Assembly (NCBI RefSeq): GCF_024679245.1
Contig: NC_090173.1
Span: 7,827,428-7,891,427 of the forward strand
Reading direction: 5' to 3'
DNA length: 64,000 bases
Source: Pseudorasbora parva
Taxonomy: Eukaryota; Chordata; Actinopteri; Cypriniformes; Gobionidae
Part shown: positions 30,101-45,800 of the stretch, one piece after another
Layout of the letters: every line of letters begins with the position of its first letter
Position numbering within the stretch: the first letter of the stretch is position 1
Notes under the pieces: generated by a model
Database searches by the model: none
Told to the model about the DNA's origin: nothing
Seen by the model: the letters and a program-made list of their open reading frames with translations, nothing else
Program-made: the position numbers and the translations under genes

Positions 30101-32023
30101 TGATAATTGAATAAATCCACTTTTTTGTAATAGTATACACTGTCGTATTTTGATGTTTTTTGTCCATTTTGACTTTTTGATAATTGAATAAATTCACTTT
30201 TTTGTAATAGTATACACTGTCGTAATTTGACGTTTTTTGTCCATTTTGACTTTTTGATAATTGAATAAATGCACTTTTTTGTAATAGTATACACTGTCGT
30301 AATTTGATGTTTTTTTGTCCATTATGACTTTTTGATAATTGAATAAATTCACTTTTTTGTAATAGTATACACTGTCGTAATTTGATGTTTTTTGTCCATT
30401 TTGACTTTTTGATAATTGAATAAATTCACTTTTTTGTAACAGTATACACTGTCGTAATTTGATGTTTTTGTCCATTTTGACTTTTTGATAATTGAATAAA
30501 TGCACTTTTTTGTAACAGTATACACTGTCGTAATTTGATGTTTTTTTTGTCCATTTTGACTTTTTGATAATTGAATAAATTCACTTTTTTGTAATAGTAT
30601 ACACTGTCGTAATTTGACGTTTTTTGTCCATTTTGACTTTTTGATAATTGAATAAATTAGCTTTTTTGTAATAGTATACACTGTCGTAATTTGACGTTTT
30701 TTGTCCATTTTGACTTTTTGATAATTGAATAAATTCACTTTTTTGTAATAGTATACACTGTCGTAATTTGACGTTTTTTGTCCATTTTGACTTTTTGATA
30801 ATTGAATAAATGCACTTTTTTGTAATAGTATACACTGTCGTAATTTGATGTTTTTTTGTCCATTATGACTTTTTGATAATTGAATAAATTCACTTTTTTG
30901 TAATAGTATACACTGTCGTAATTTGATGTTTTTTGTCCATTTTGACTTTTTGATAATTGAATAAATTCACTTTTTTGTAACAGTATACACTGTCGTAATT
31001 TGATGTTTTTGTCCATTTTGACTTTTTGATAATTGAATAAATGCACTTTTTTGTAACAGTATACACTGTCGTAATTTGATGTTTTTTTTGTCCATTTTGA
31101 CTTTTTGATAATTGAATAAATTCACTTTTTTGTAATAGTATACACTGTCGTAATTTGATGTTTTTTTGTCCTTTTTGATAATTGAATAAATGCACATTTT
31201 TGTAATAGTATACACTGTCGTAATTTGATGTTTTTTTGTCCTTTTGACTTTTTGATAATTGAATAAATGCACTTTTTTGTAATAGTATACACTGTCGTAA
31301 TTTGATGTTTTTTGTCCATTTTGACTTTTTGAAAATTGAATAAATTCACTTTTTTGTAATTGTATACAATGTCGTAATTTGATGTTTTTTGTCCATTTTG
31401 ACTTTTTGATAATTGAATAAATGCACATTTTTGTAATAGTATACACTGTCGTAATTTGATGTTTTTTGTCCATTTTGACTTTTTGATAATTGAATAAATG
31501 CACTTTTTTGTAATAGTATACACTGTCGTAATTTGATGTTTTTTGTCCATTTTGACTTTTTGATAATTGAATAAATTCACTTTTTTGTAACAGTATACAC
31601 TGTCGTAATTTGATGTTTTTTGTCCATTTTGACTTTTTGATAATTGAATAAATTCACTTTTTTGTAATAGTATACACTGTCGTAATTTGATGTTTTTTGT
31701 CCAATTGGACTTTTTGATAATTGAATAAATTCACTTTTTTGTAATAATATACACTGTCATAATTTGATGTTTTTTTGTCCATTTTGACTTTTTGATAATT
31801 GAATAAATGCACTTTTTTGTAATAGCATACACTGTCATAATTTGATGTTTTTTGTTCATTTTGACTTTTTGATAATTGAATAAATTCACTTTTTTGTAAT
31901 AGTATACACTGTCGTAATTTGATGTTTTTTGTCCATTTTGACTTTTTGATAATTTAATAAATTCACTTTTTTGTAATAGTACACTGTCGTAATTTGATGT
32001 TTTTTGTCCATTTTGACTTTTTG
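27190..32023. repeat. 2.92 kb duplication of satellite monomers
   Basis: The monomer order at about 27190-29100 is repeated at about 30113-32023 with a constant offset of 2923 bp. This includes the GTATACAATGTCG monomer and the GAAAATTG variant. Small differences exist, for example CCATTTGGAC at 28757 versus CCAATTGGAC at 31680. Confidence 0.8.
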
Positions 32024-35000
32024 ATAATTGAATAAATTCACTTTTTTGTAATAGTATACACTGTCGTAATTTGACGTTTTTTGTCCATTTTGACTTTTTG
32101 ATAATTGAATAAATTCACTTTTTTGTAATAGTATACACTGTCGTAATATGATGTTTTTTGTCCATTTTGACTTTTTGATAATTGAATAAATTCACTTTTT
32201 TGTAATAGTATACACTGTCGTAATTTAATGTTTTTTGTCCATTTTGACTTTTTATAATTGAATAAATTCACTTTTTTGTAATAGTATACACTGTCGTAAT
32301 TTGACGTTTTTTGTCCATTTTGACTTTTTGATAATTGAATAAATGCACTTTTTTGTAATAGTATACACTGTCGTAATATGATGGTTTTTGTCCATTTTGA
32401 CTTTTTAATAATTGAATAAATGCACTTTTTTGTAATAGTATACACTGTCGTAATTTGACGTTTTTTGTCCATTTTGACTTTTTGATAATTGAATAAATTC
32501 ACTTTTTTGTAATAGTATACACTGTCGTAATTTGATGTTTTTTGTCCATTTTGACTTTTTATAATTGAATAAATTCACTTTTTTGTAATAGTATACACTG
32601 TCGTAATTTGACGTTTTTTGTCCATTTTGACTTTTTGTGATAATTGAATAAATCCACTTTTTTGTAACAGTATACACTGTCGTAATTTGATGTTTTTTGT
32701 CCATTTTGACTTTTTGATAATTGAATAAATTCACTTTTTTGTAATAGTATACACTGTCGTAATTTGACGTTTTTTGTCCATTTTGACTTTTTGATAATTG
32801 AATAAATTCACTTTTTTTGTAATAGTATACACTGTCGTAATTTGATGTTTTTTGTCCATTTTGACTTTTTGATAATTGAATAAATTCACTTTTTTGTAAT
32901 AGTATACACTGTCGTAATTTGATGTTTTTTGTCCATTTTGACTTTTTGTGATAATTGAATAAATCCACTTTTTTGTAACAGTATACACTGTCGTAATTTG
33001 ACGTTTTTTGTCCATTTTGACTTTTTGATAATTGAATAAATGCACTTTTTTGTAATAGTATACACTGTCATAATTTGATGTTTTTTTGTCCATTTTGACT
33101 TTTTGATAATTGAATAAATGCACTTTTTTGTAATAGTATACACTGTCATGATTTGATGTTTTTTGTCCATTTTGACTTTTTGATAATTGAATAAATTCAC
33201 TTTTTTGTAATAGTACACTGTCGTAATTTGATGTTTTTTGTCCATTTTGACTTTTTGATAATTGAATAAATTCACTTTTTTGTAATAGTATACACTGTCG
33301 TAATTTGATGTTTTTTGTCCATTTTGACTTTTTGATAATTGAATAAATTCACTTTTTTGTAATAGTATACACTGTCGTAATTTGATGTTTTTTTGTCCAT
33401 TTTGACTTTTTGATAATTGAATAAATTCACTTTTTTGTAATAGTATACACTGTCGTAATTTGACGTTTTTTGTCCATTTTGACTTTTTGATAATTGAATA
33501 AATTCACTTTTTTGTAATAGTATACACTGTCGTAATTTGACGTTTTTTGTCCATTTTGACTTTTTGATAATTGAATAAATTCACTTTTTTGTAATAGTAT
33601 ACACTGTCGTAATTTGACGTTTTTTGTCCATTTTGACTTTTTGATAATTGAATAAATGCACTTTTTTGTAATAGTATACACTGTCGTAATTTGATGTTTT
33701 TTTGTCCATTATGACTTTTTGATAATTGAATAAATGCACTTTTTTGTAATAGTATACACTGTCGTAATATGATGTTTTTTGTCCATTTTGACTTTTTAAT
33801 AATTGAATAAATGCACTTTTTTGTAATAGTATACACTGTCGTAATTTGACGTTTTTTGTCCATTTTGACTTTTTGATAATTGAATAAATTCACTTTTTTG
33901 TAATAGTATACACTGTCGTAATTTGATGTTTTTTGTCCATTTTGACTTTTTATAATTGAATAAATTCACTTTTTTGTAATAGTATACACTGTCGTAATTT
34001 GATGTTTTTTGTCCATTTTGACTTTTTGATAATTGAATAAATGCACTTTTTTGTAATAGTATACACTGTCGTAATTTGATGTTTTTTGTCCATTTTGACT
34101 TTTTATAATTGAATAAATTCACTTTTTTGTAATAGTATACACTGTCGTAATTTGACGTTTTTTGTCCATTTTGACTTTTTGTGATAATTGAATAAATCCA
34201 CTTTTTTGTAACAGTATACACTGTCGTAATTTGATGTTTTTTGTCCATTTTGACTTTTTGATAATTGAATAAATTCACTTTTTTGTAATAGTATACACTG
34301 TCGTAATTTGACGTTTTTTGTCCATTTTGACTTTTTGATAATTGAATAAATTCACTTTTTTTGTAATAGTATACACTGTCGTAATTTGATGTTTTTTGTC
34401 CATTTTGACTTTTTGATAATTGAATAAATTCACTTTTTTGTAATAGTATACACTGTCGTAATTTGATGTTTTTTGTCCATTTTGACTTTTTGTGATAATT
34501 GAATAAATCCACTTTTTTGTAACAGTATACACTGTCGTAATTTGACGTTTTTTGTCCATTTTGACTTTTTGATAATTGAATAAATGCACTTTTTTGTAAT
34601 AGTATACACTGTCATAATTTGATGTTTTTTTGTCCATTTTGACTTTTTGATAATTGAATAAATGCACTTTTTTGTAATAGTATACACTGTCATGATTTGA
34701 TGTTTTTTGTCCATTTTGACTTTTTGATAATTGAATAAATTCACTTTTTTGTAATAGTACACTGTCGTAATTTGATGTTTTTTGTCCATTTTGACTTTTT
34801 GATAATTGAATAAATTCACTTTTTTGTAATAGTATACACTGTCGTAATTTGATGTTTTTTGTCCATTTTGACTTTTTGATAATTGAATAAATTCACTTTT
34901 TTGTAATAGTATACACTGTCGTAATTTGATGTTTTTTTGTCCATTTTGACTTTTTGATAATTGAATAAATTCACTTTTTTGTAATAGTATACACTGTCGT

Positions 35001-38000
35001 AATTTGACGTTTTTTGTCCATTTTGACTTTTTGATAATTGAATAAATTCACTTTTTTGTAATAGTATACACTGTCGTAATTTGACGTTTTTTGTCCATTT
35101 TGACTTTTTGATAATTGAATAAATTCACTTTTTTGTAATAGTATACACTGTCGTAATTTGACGTTTTTTGTCCATTTTGACTTTTTGATAATTGAATAAA
35201 TGCACTTTTTTGTAATAGTATACACTGTCGTAATTTGATGTTTTTTTGTCCATTATGACTTTTTGATAATTGAATAAATTCACTTTTTTGTAATAGTATA
35301 CACTGTCGTAATTTGATGTTTTTTGTCCATTTTGACTTTTTGATAATTGAATAAATTCACTTTTTTGTAACAGTATACACTGTCGTAATTTGATGTTTTT
35401 GTCCATTTTGACTTTTTGATAATTGAATAAATGCACTTTTTTGTAACAGTATACACTGTCGTAATTTGATGTTTTTTTTGTCCATTTTGACTTTTTGATA
35501 ATTGAATAAATTCACTTTTTTGTAATAGTATACACTGTCGTAATTTGACGTTTTTTGTCCATTTTGACTTTTTGATAATTGAATAAATTCACTTTTTTGT
35601 AATAGTATACACTGTCGTAATTTGACGTTTTTTGTCCATTTTGACTTTTTGATAATTGAATAAATTCACTTTTTTGTAATAGTATACACTGTCGTAATTT
35701 GACGTTTTTTGTCCATTTTGACTTTTTGATAATTGAATAAATGCACTTTTTTGTAATAGTATACACTGTCGTAATTTGATGTTTTTTTGTCCATTATGAC
35801 TTTTTGATAATTGAATAAATTCACTTTTTTGTAATAGTATACACTGTCGTAATTTGATGTTTTTTGTCCATTTTGACTTTTTGATAATTGAATAAATTCA
35901 CTTTTTTGTAACAGTATACACTGTCGTAATTTGATGTTTTTGTCCATTTTGACTTTTTGATAATTGAATAAATGCACTTTTTTGTAACAGTATACACTGT
36001 CGTAATTTGATGTTTTTTTTGTCCATTTTGACTTTTTGATAATTGAATAAATTCACTTTTTTGTAATAGTATACACTGTCGTAATTTGATGTTTTTTTTG
36101 TCCTTTTTGATAATTGAATAAATGCACATTTTTGAAATAGTATACACTGTCGTAATTTGATGTTTTTTTGTCCTTTTGACTTTTTGATAATTGAATAAAT
36201 GCACTTTTTTGTAATAGTATACACTGTCGTAATTTGATGTTTTTTGTCCATTTTGACTTTTTGAAAATTGAATAAATTCACTTTTTTGTAATTGTATACA
36301 ATGTCGTAATTTGATGTTTTTTGTCCATTTTGACTTTTTGATAATTGAATAAATGCACATTTTTGTAATAGTATACACTGTCGTAATTTGATGTTTTTTG
36401 TCCATTTTGACTTTTTGATAATTGAATAAATGCACTTTTTTGTAATAGTATACACTGTCGTAATTTGATGTTTTTTGTCCATTTTGACTTTTTGATAATT
36501 GAATAAATTCACTTTTTTGTAACAGTATACACTGTCGTAATTTGATGTTTTTTGTCCATTTTGACTTTTTGATAATTGAATAAATTCACTTTTTTGTAAT
36601 AGTATACACTGTCGTAATTTGATGTTTTTTGTCCATTTGGACTTTTTGATAATTGAATAAATTCACTTTTTTGTAATAATATACACTGTCATAATTTGAT
36701 GTTTTTTTGTCCATTTTGACTTTTTGATAATTGAATAAATGCACTTTTTTGTAATAGCATACACTGTCATAATTTGATGTTTTTTGTCCATTTTGACTTT
36801 TTGATAATTGAATAAATTCACTTTTTTGTAATAGTATACACTGTCGTAATTTGATGTTTTTTGTCCATTTTGACTTTTTGATAATTTAATAAATTCACTT
36901 TTTTGTAATAGTACACTGTCGTAATTTGATGTTTTTTGTCCATTTTGACTTTTTGATAATTGAATAAATTCACTTTTTTGTAATAGTATACACTGTCGTA
37001 ATTTGACGTTTTTTGTCCATTTTGACTTTTTGATAATTGAATAAATTCACTTTTTTGTAATAGTATACACTGTCGTAATATGATGTTTTTTGTCCATTTT
37101 GACTTTTTGATAATTGAATAAATTCACTTTTTTGTAATAGTATACACTGTCGTAATTTGATGTTTTTTGTCCATTTTGACTTTTTATAATTGAATAAATT
37201 CACTTTTTTGTAATAGTATACACTGTCGTAATTTGACGTTTTTTGTCCATTTTGACTTTTTGATAATTGAATAAATGCACTTTTTTGTAATAGTATACAC
37301 TGTCGTAATATGATGTTTTTTGTCCATTTTGACTTTTTAATAATTGAATAAATGCACTTTTTTGTAATAGTATACACTGTCGTAATTTGACGTTTTTTGT
37401 CCATTTTGACTTTTTGATAATTGAATAAATTCACTTTTTTGTAATAGTATACACTGTCGTAATTTGATGTTTTTTGTCCATTTTGACTTTTTATAATTGA
37501 ATAAATTCACTTTTTTGTAATAGTATACACTGTCGTAATTTGACGTTTTTTGTCCATTTTGACTTTTTGTGATAATTGAATAAATCCACTTTTTTGTAAC
37601 AGTATACACTGTCGTAATTTGATGTTTTTTGTCCATTTTGACTTTTTGATAATTGAATAAATTCACTTTTTTGTAATAGTATACACTGTCGTAATTTGAC
37701 GTTTTTTGTCCATTTTGACTTTTTGATAATTGAATAAATTCACTTTTTTTGTAATAGTATACACTGTCGTAATTTGATGTTTTTTGTCCATTTTGACTTT
37801 TTGATAATTGAATAAATTCACTTTTTTGTAATAGTATACACTGTCATAATTTGATGTTTTTTGTCCATTTTGACTTTTTGTGATAATTGAATAAATCCAC
37901 TTTTTTGTAACAGTATACACTGTCGTAATTTGACGTTTTTTGTCCATTTTGACTTTTTGATAATTGAATAAATGCACTTTTTTGTAATAGTATAAACTGT

Positions 38001-41000
38001 CATAATTTGATGTTTTTTTGTCCATTTTGACTTTTTGATAATTGAATAAATGCACTTTTTTGTAATAGTATACACTGTCATGATTTGATGTTTTTTGTCC
38101 ATTTTGACTTTTTGATAATTGAATAAATTCACTTTTTTGTAATAGTACACTGTCGTAATTTGATGTTTTTTGTCCATTTTGACTTTTTGATAATTGAATA
38201 AATTCACTTTTTTGTAATAGTATACACTGTCGTAATTTGACGTTTTTTGTCCATTTTGACTTTTTGATAATTGAATAAATTCACTTTTTTGTAATAGTAT
38301 ACACTGTCGTAATTTGACGTTTTTTTGTCCATTTTGACTTTTTGATAATTGAATAAATGCACTTTTTTGTAATAGTACACACTGTCGTAATTTGATGTTT
38401 TTTGTCCATTTTGACTTTTTGATAATTGAATAAATTCACTTTTTTGTAATAGTACACACTGTCGTAATCTGATGTTTTTTGTCCATTTGGACGTTTTGAT
38501 AATTGAATAAATTCACTTTTTTGTAATAGTATACACTGTCGTAATTTGATGTTTTTTGTCCATTTGGACGTTTTGATAATTGAATAAATTCACTTTTTTG
38601 TAATAGTATACACTGTCGTAATTTGATGTTTTTTGTCCATTTTGACTTTTTGATAATTGAATAAATTCACTTTTTTGTAATAGTATACACTGTCATAATT
38701 TGATGTTTTTTTGTCCATTTTGACTTTTTGATAATTGAATAAATTCATTTTTTGTAATAGTATACACTGTCGTAATTTGATGTTTTTTGTCCATTTGGAC
38801 TTTTTGATAATTGAATAAATTCACTTTTTTGTAATAGTATACACTGTCGTAATTTGATGTTTTTTGTCCATTTTGACTTTTTGATAATTGAATAAATTCA
38901 CTTTTTTGTAATAGTATACACTGTCGTAATTTGATGTTTTTTTGTCCATTTTGACTTTTTGATAATTGAATAAAGTCACTTTTTTGTATTAGTATACACT
39001 GTCGTAATTTGACGTTTTTTGTCCATTTTGACTTTTTGATAATTGAATAAATTCACTTTTTTGTAATAGTATACACTGTCGTAATTTGACGTTTTTTGTC
39101 CATTTTGACTTTTTGATAATTGAATAAATTCACTTTTTTGTAATAGTATACACTGTCGTAATTTGACGTTTTTTGTCCATTTTGACTTTTTGATAATTGA
39201 ATAAATGCACTTTTTTGTAATAGTATACACTGTCGTAATTTGACGTTTTTTGTCCATTTTGACTTTTTGATAATTGAATAAATTCACTTTTTTGTAATAG
39301 TATACACTGTCGTAATTTGACGTTTTTTGTCCATTTTGACTTTTTGATAATTGAATAAATTCACTTTTTTGTAATAGTATACACTGTCGTAATATGATGT
39401 TTTTTGTCCATTTTGACTTTTTGATAATTGAATAAATTCACTTTTTTGTAATAGTATACACTGTTGTAATTTGATGTTTTTTGTCCATTTTGACTTTTTA
39501 TAATTGAATAAATTCACTTTTTTGTAATAGTATACACTGTCGTAATTTGACGTTTTTTGTCCATTTTGACTTTTTGATAATTGAATAAATGCACTTTTTT
39601 GTAATAGTATACACTGTCGTAATATGATGTTTTTTGTCCATTTTGACTTTTTAATAATTGAATAAATGCACTTTTTTGTAATAGTATACACTGTCGTAAT
39701 TTGACGTTTTTTGTCCATTTTGACTTTTTGATAATTGAATAAATTCACTTTTTTGTAATAGTATACACTGTCGTAATTTGATGTTTTTTGTCCATTTTGA
39801 CATTTTATAATTGAATAAATTCACTTTTTTGTAATAGTATACACTGTCGTAATTTGATGTTTTTTGTCCATTTTGACTTTTTGATAATTGAATAAATTCA
39901 CTTTTTTGTAATAGTATACACTGTCGTAATTTGACGTTTTTTGTCCATTTTGACTTTTTGATAATTGAATAAATGCACTTTTTTGTAATAGTATACACTG
40001 TCGTAATTTGATGTTTTTTTGTCCATTATGACTTTTTGATAATTGAATAAATTCACTTTTTTGTAATAGTATACACTGTCGTTATTTGATGTTTTTTGTC
40101 CATTTTGACTTTTTGATAATTGAATAAATTCACTTTTTTGTAACAGTATACACTGTCGTAATTTGATGTTTTTGTCCATTTTGACTTTTTGATAATTGAA
40201 TAAATGCACTTTTTTGTAACAGTATACACTGTCGTAATTTGATGTTTTTTTTTGTCCATTTTGACTTTTTGATAATTGAATAAATTCACTTTTTTGTAAT
40301 AGTATACACTGTCGTAATTTGACGTTTTTTGTCCATTTTGACTTTTTGATAATTGAATAAATTCACTTTTTTGTAATAGTATACACTGTCGTAATTTGAC
40401 GTTTTTTGTCCATTTTGACTTTTTGATAATTGAATAAATTCACTTTTTTGTAATAGTATACACTGTCGTAATTTGACGTTTTTTGTCCATTTTGACTTTT
40501 TGATAATTGAATAAATGCACTTTTTTGTAATAGTATACACTGTCGTAATTTGATGTTTTTTTGTCCATTATGACTTTTTGATAATTGAATAAATGCACTT
40601 TTTTGTAATAGTATACACTGTCGTAATTTGATGTTTTTTGTCCATTTGGACGTTTTGATAATTGAATAAATTCACTTTTTTGTAATAGTATACACTGTCG
40701 TAATTTGATGTTTTTTGTCCATTTTGACTTTTTGATAATTGAATAAATTCACTTTTTTGTAATAGTATACACTGTCGTAATTTGATGTTTTTTTGTCCAT
40801 TTTGACTTTTTGATAATTGAATAAATTCATTTTTTGTAATAGTATACACTGTCGTAATTTGATGTTTTTTGTCCATTTGGACTTTTTGATAATTGAATAA
40901 ATTCACTTTTTTGTAATAGTATACACTGTCGTAATTTGATGTTTTTTGTCCATTTTGACTTTTTGATAATTGAATAAATTCACTTTTTTGTAATAGTATA

Positions 41001-42849
41001 CACTGTCGTAATTTGATGTTTTTTTGTCCATTTTGACTTTTTGATAATTGAATAAAGTCACTTTTTTGTATTAGTATACACTGTCGTAATTTGACGTTTT
41101 TTGTCCATTTTGACAATTGAATAAATTCACTTTTTTGTAATAGTATACACTGTCGTAATTTGACGTTTTTTGTCCATTTTGACTTTTTGATAATTGAATA
41201 AATTCACTTTTTTGTAATAGTATACACTGTCGTAATTTGACGTTTTTTGTCCATTTTGACTTTTTGATAATTGAATAAATGCACTTTTTTGTAATAGTAT
41301 ACACTGTCGTAATTTGATGTTTTTTGTCCATTTGGACGTTTTGATAATTGAATAAATTCACTTTTTTGTAATAGTATACACTGTCGTAATTTGATGTTTT
41401 TTTGTCCATTTGGACGTTTTGATAATTGAATAAATTCACTTTTTTGTAATAGTATACACTGTCGTAATTTGATGTTTTTTGTCCATTTGGACGTTTTGAT
41501 AATTGAATAAATTCACTTTTTTTGTAATAGTATACACTGTCGTAATTTGATGTTTTTTGTCCATTTTGACTTTTTGATAATTGAATAAATTCACTTTTTT
41601 GTAATAGTATACACTGTCGTAATTTGATGTTTTTTTGCCCATTTTGACTTTTTGATAATTGAATAAATTCACTTTTTTGTAATAGTATACACTGTCGTAA
41701 TTTGATGTTTTTTGTCCATTTGGACTTTTTGATAATTGAATAAATTCACTTTTTTGTAATAGTATACACTGTCGTAATTTGATGTTTTTTGTCCATTTTG
41801 ACTTTTTGATAATTGAATAAATTCACTTTTTTGTAATAGTATACACTGTCGTAATTTGATGTTTTTTGTCCATTTTGACTTTTTGATAATTGAATAAATT
41901 CACTTTTTTGTAATAGTATACACTGTCGTAATTTGACGTTTTTTGTCCATTTTGACTTTTTGATAATTGAATAAATTCACTTTTTTGTAATAGTATACAC
42001 TGTCGTAATTTGACGTTTTTTGTCCATTTTGACTTTTTGATAATTGAATAAATTCACTTTTTTGTAATAGTATACACTGTCGTAATTTGACGTTTTTTGT
42101 CCATTTTGACTTTTTGATAATTGAATAAATTCACTTTTTTGTAATAGTATACACTGTCGTAATTTGACGTTTTTTGTCCATTTTGACTTTTTGATAATTG
42201 AATAAATGCACTTTTTTGTAATAGTATACACTGTCGTAATTTGATGTTTTTTTGTCCATTATGACTTTTTGATAATTGAATAAATTCACTTTTTTGTAAT
42301 AGTATACACTGTCGTAATTTGATGTTTTTTGTCCATTTTGACTTTTTGATAATTGAATAAATTCACTTTTTTGTAACAGTATACACTATCGTAATTTGAT
42401 GTTTTTGTCCATTTTGACTTTTTGATAATTGAATAAATGCACTTTTTTGTAACAGTATACACTGTCGTAATTTGATGTTTTTTTTGTCCATTTTGACTTT
42501 TTGATAATTGAATAAATTCACTTTTTTGTAATAGTATACACTGTCGTAATTTGACGTTTTTTGTCCATTTTGACTTTTTGATAATTGAATAAATTCACTT
42601 TTTTGTAATAGTATACACTGTCGTAATTTGACGTTTTTTGTCCATTTTGACTTTTTGATAATTGAATAAATTCACTTTTTTGTAATAGTATACACTGTCG
42701 TAATTTGACGTTTTTTGTCCATTTTGACTTTTTGATAATTGAATAAATGCACTTTTTTGTAATAGTATACACTGTCGTAATTTGATGTTTTTTTGTCCAT
42801 TATGACTTTTTGATAATTGAATAAATTCACTTTTTTGTAATAGTATACA

Positions 42850-45800
42850 CTGTCGTAATTTGATGTTTTTTGTCCATTTTGACTTTTTGATAATTGAATA
42901 AATTCACTTTTTTGTAACAGTATACACTGTCGTAATTTGATGTTTTTGTCCATTTTGACTTTTTGATAATTGAATAAATGCACTTTTTTGTAACAGTATA
43001 CACTGTCGTAATTTGATGTTTTTTTTGTCCATTTTGACTTTTTGATAATTGAATAAATTCACTTTTTTGTAATAGTATACACTGTCGTAATTTGATGTTT
43101 TTTTGTCCTTTTTGATAATTGAATAAATGCACATTTTTGTAATAGTATACACTGTCGTAATTTGATGTTTTTTTGTCCATTATGACTTTTTGATAATTGA
43201 ATAAATGCACTTTTTTGTAATAGTATACACTGTCGTAATTTGATGTTTTTTGTCCATTTGGACGTTTTGATAATTGAATAAATTCACTTTTTTGTAATAG
43301 TATACACTGTCGTAATTTGATGTTTTTTGTCCATTTTGACTTTTTGATAATTGAATAAATTCACTTTTTTGTAATAGTATACACTGTCGTAATTTGATGT
43401 TTTTTTGTCCATTTTGACTTTTTGATAATTGAATAAATTCATTTTTTGTAATAGTATACACTGTCGTAATTTGATGTTTTTTGTCCATTTGGACTTTTTG
43501 ATAATTGAATAAATTCACTTTTTTGTAATAGTATACACTGTCGTAATTTGATGTTTTTTGTCCATTTTGACTTTTTGATAATTGAATAAATTCACTTTTT
43601 TGTAATAGTATACACTGTCGTAATTTGATGTTTTTTTGTCCATTTTGACTTTTTGATAATTGAATAAAGTCACTTTTTTGTATTAGGATACACTGTCGTA
43701 ATTTGACGTTTTTTGTCCATTTTGACAATTGAATAAATTCACTTTTTTGTAATAGTATACACTGTCGTAATTTGACGTTTTTTGTCCATTTTGACTTTTT
43801 GATAATTGAATAAATGCACTTTTTTGTAATAGTATACACTGTCGTAATTTGATGTTTTTTGTCCATTTGGACGTTTTGATAATTGAATAAATTCACTTTT
43901 TTGTAATAGTATACACTGTCGTAATTTGATGTTTTTTTGTCCATTTGGACGTTTTGATAATTGAATAAATTCACTTTTTTGTAATAGTATACACTGTCGT
44001 AATTTGATGTTTTTTGTCCATTTGGACGTTTTGATAATTGAATAAATTCACTTTTTTTGTAATAGTATACACTGTCGTAATTTGATGTTTTTTGTCCATT
44101 TTGACTTTTTGATAATTGAATAAATTCACTTTTTTGTAATAGTATACACTGTCGTAATTTGATGTTTTTTTGCCCATTTTGACTTTTTGATAATTGAATA
44201 AATTCACTTTTTTGTAATAGTATACACTGTCGTAATTTGATGTTTTTTGTCCATTTGGACTTTTTGATAATTGAATAAATTCACTTTTTTGTAATAGTAT
44301 ACACTGTCGTAATTTGATGTTTTTTGTCCATTTTGACTTTTTGATAATTGAATAAATTCACTTTTTTGTAATAGTATACACTGTCGTAATTTGATGTTTT
44401 TTGTCCATTTTGACTTTTTGATAATTGAATAAATTCACTTTTTTGTAATAGTATACACTGTCGTAATTTGACGTTTTTTGTCCATTTTGACTTTTTGATA
44501 ATTGAATAAATTCACTTTTTTGTAATAGTATACACTGTCGTAATTTGACGTTTTTTGTCCATTTTGACTTTTTGATAATTGAATAAATTCACTTTTTTGT
44601 AATAGTATACACTGTCGTAATTTGACGTTTTTTGTCCATTTTGACTTTTTGATAATTGAATAAATTCACTTTTTTGTAATAGTATACACTGTCGTAATTT
44701 GACGTTTTTTGTCCATTTTGACTTTTTGATAATTGAATAAATGCACTTTTTTGTAATAGTATACACTGTCGTAATTTGATGTTTTTTTGTCCATTATGAC
44801 TTTTTGATAATTGAATAAATTCACTTTTTTGTAATAGTATACACTGTCGTAATTTGATGTTTTTTGTCCATTTTGACTTTTTGATAATTGAATAAATTCA
44901 CTTTTTTGTAACAGTATACACTGTCGTAATTTGATGTTTTTTTGTCCATTTTGACTTTTTGATAATTGAATAAATGCACTTTTTTGTAACAGTATACACT
45001 GTCGTAATTTGATGTTTTTTTTGTCCATTTTGACTTTTTGATAATTGAATAAATTCACTTTTTTGTAATAGTATACACTGTCGTAATTTGACGTTTTTTG
45101 TCCATTTTGACTTTTTGATAATTGAATAAATTCACTTTTTTGTAATAGTATACACTGTCGTAATTTGACGTTTTTTGTCCATTTTGACTTTTTGATAATT
45201 GAATAAATTCACTTTTTTGTAATAGTATACACTGTCGTAATTTGACGTTTTTTGTCCATTTTGACTTTTTGATAATTGAATAAATGCACTTTTTTGTAAT
45301 AGTATACACTGTCGTAATTTGATGTTTTTTTGTCCATTATGACTTTTTGATAATTGAATAAATTCACTTTTTTGTAATAGTATACACTGTCGTAATTTGA
45401 TGTTTTTTGTCCATTTTGACTTTTTGATAATTGAATAAATTCACTTTTTTGTAACAGTATACACTGTCGTAATTTGATGTTTTTGTCCATTTTGACTTTT
45501 TGATAATTGAATAAATGCACTTTTTTGTAACAGTATACACTGTCGTAATTTGATGTTTTTTTTGTCCATTTTGACTTTTTGATAATTGAATAAATTCACT
45601 TTTTTGTAATAGTATACACTGTCGTAATTTGATGTTTTTTTGTCCTTTTTGATAATTGAATAAATGCACATTTTTGTAATAGTATACACTGTCGTAATTT
45701 GATGTTTTTTTGTCCTTTTGACTTTTTGATAATTGAATAAATTCACTTTTTTGTAATAGTATACACTGTCGTAATTTGACGTTTTTTGTCCATTTTGACT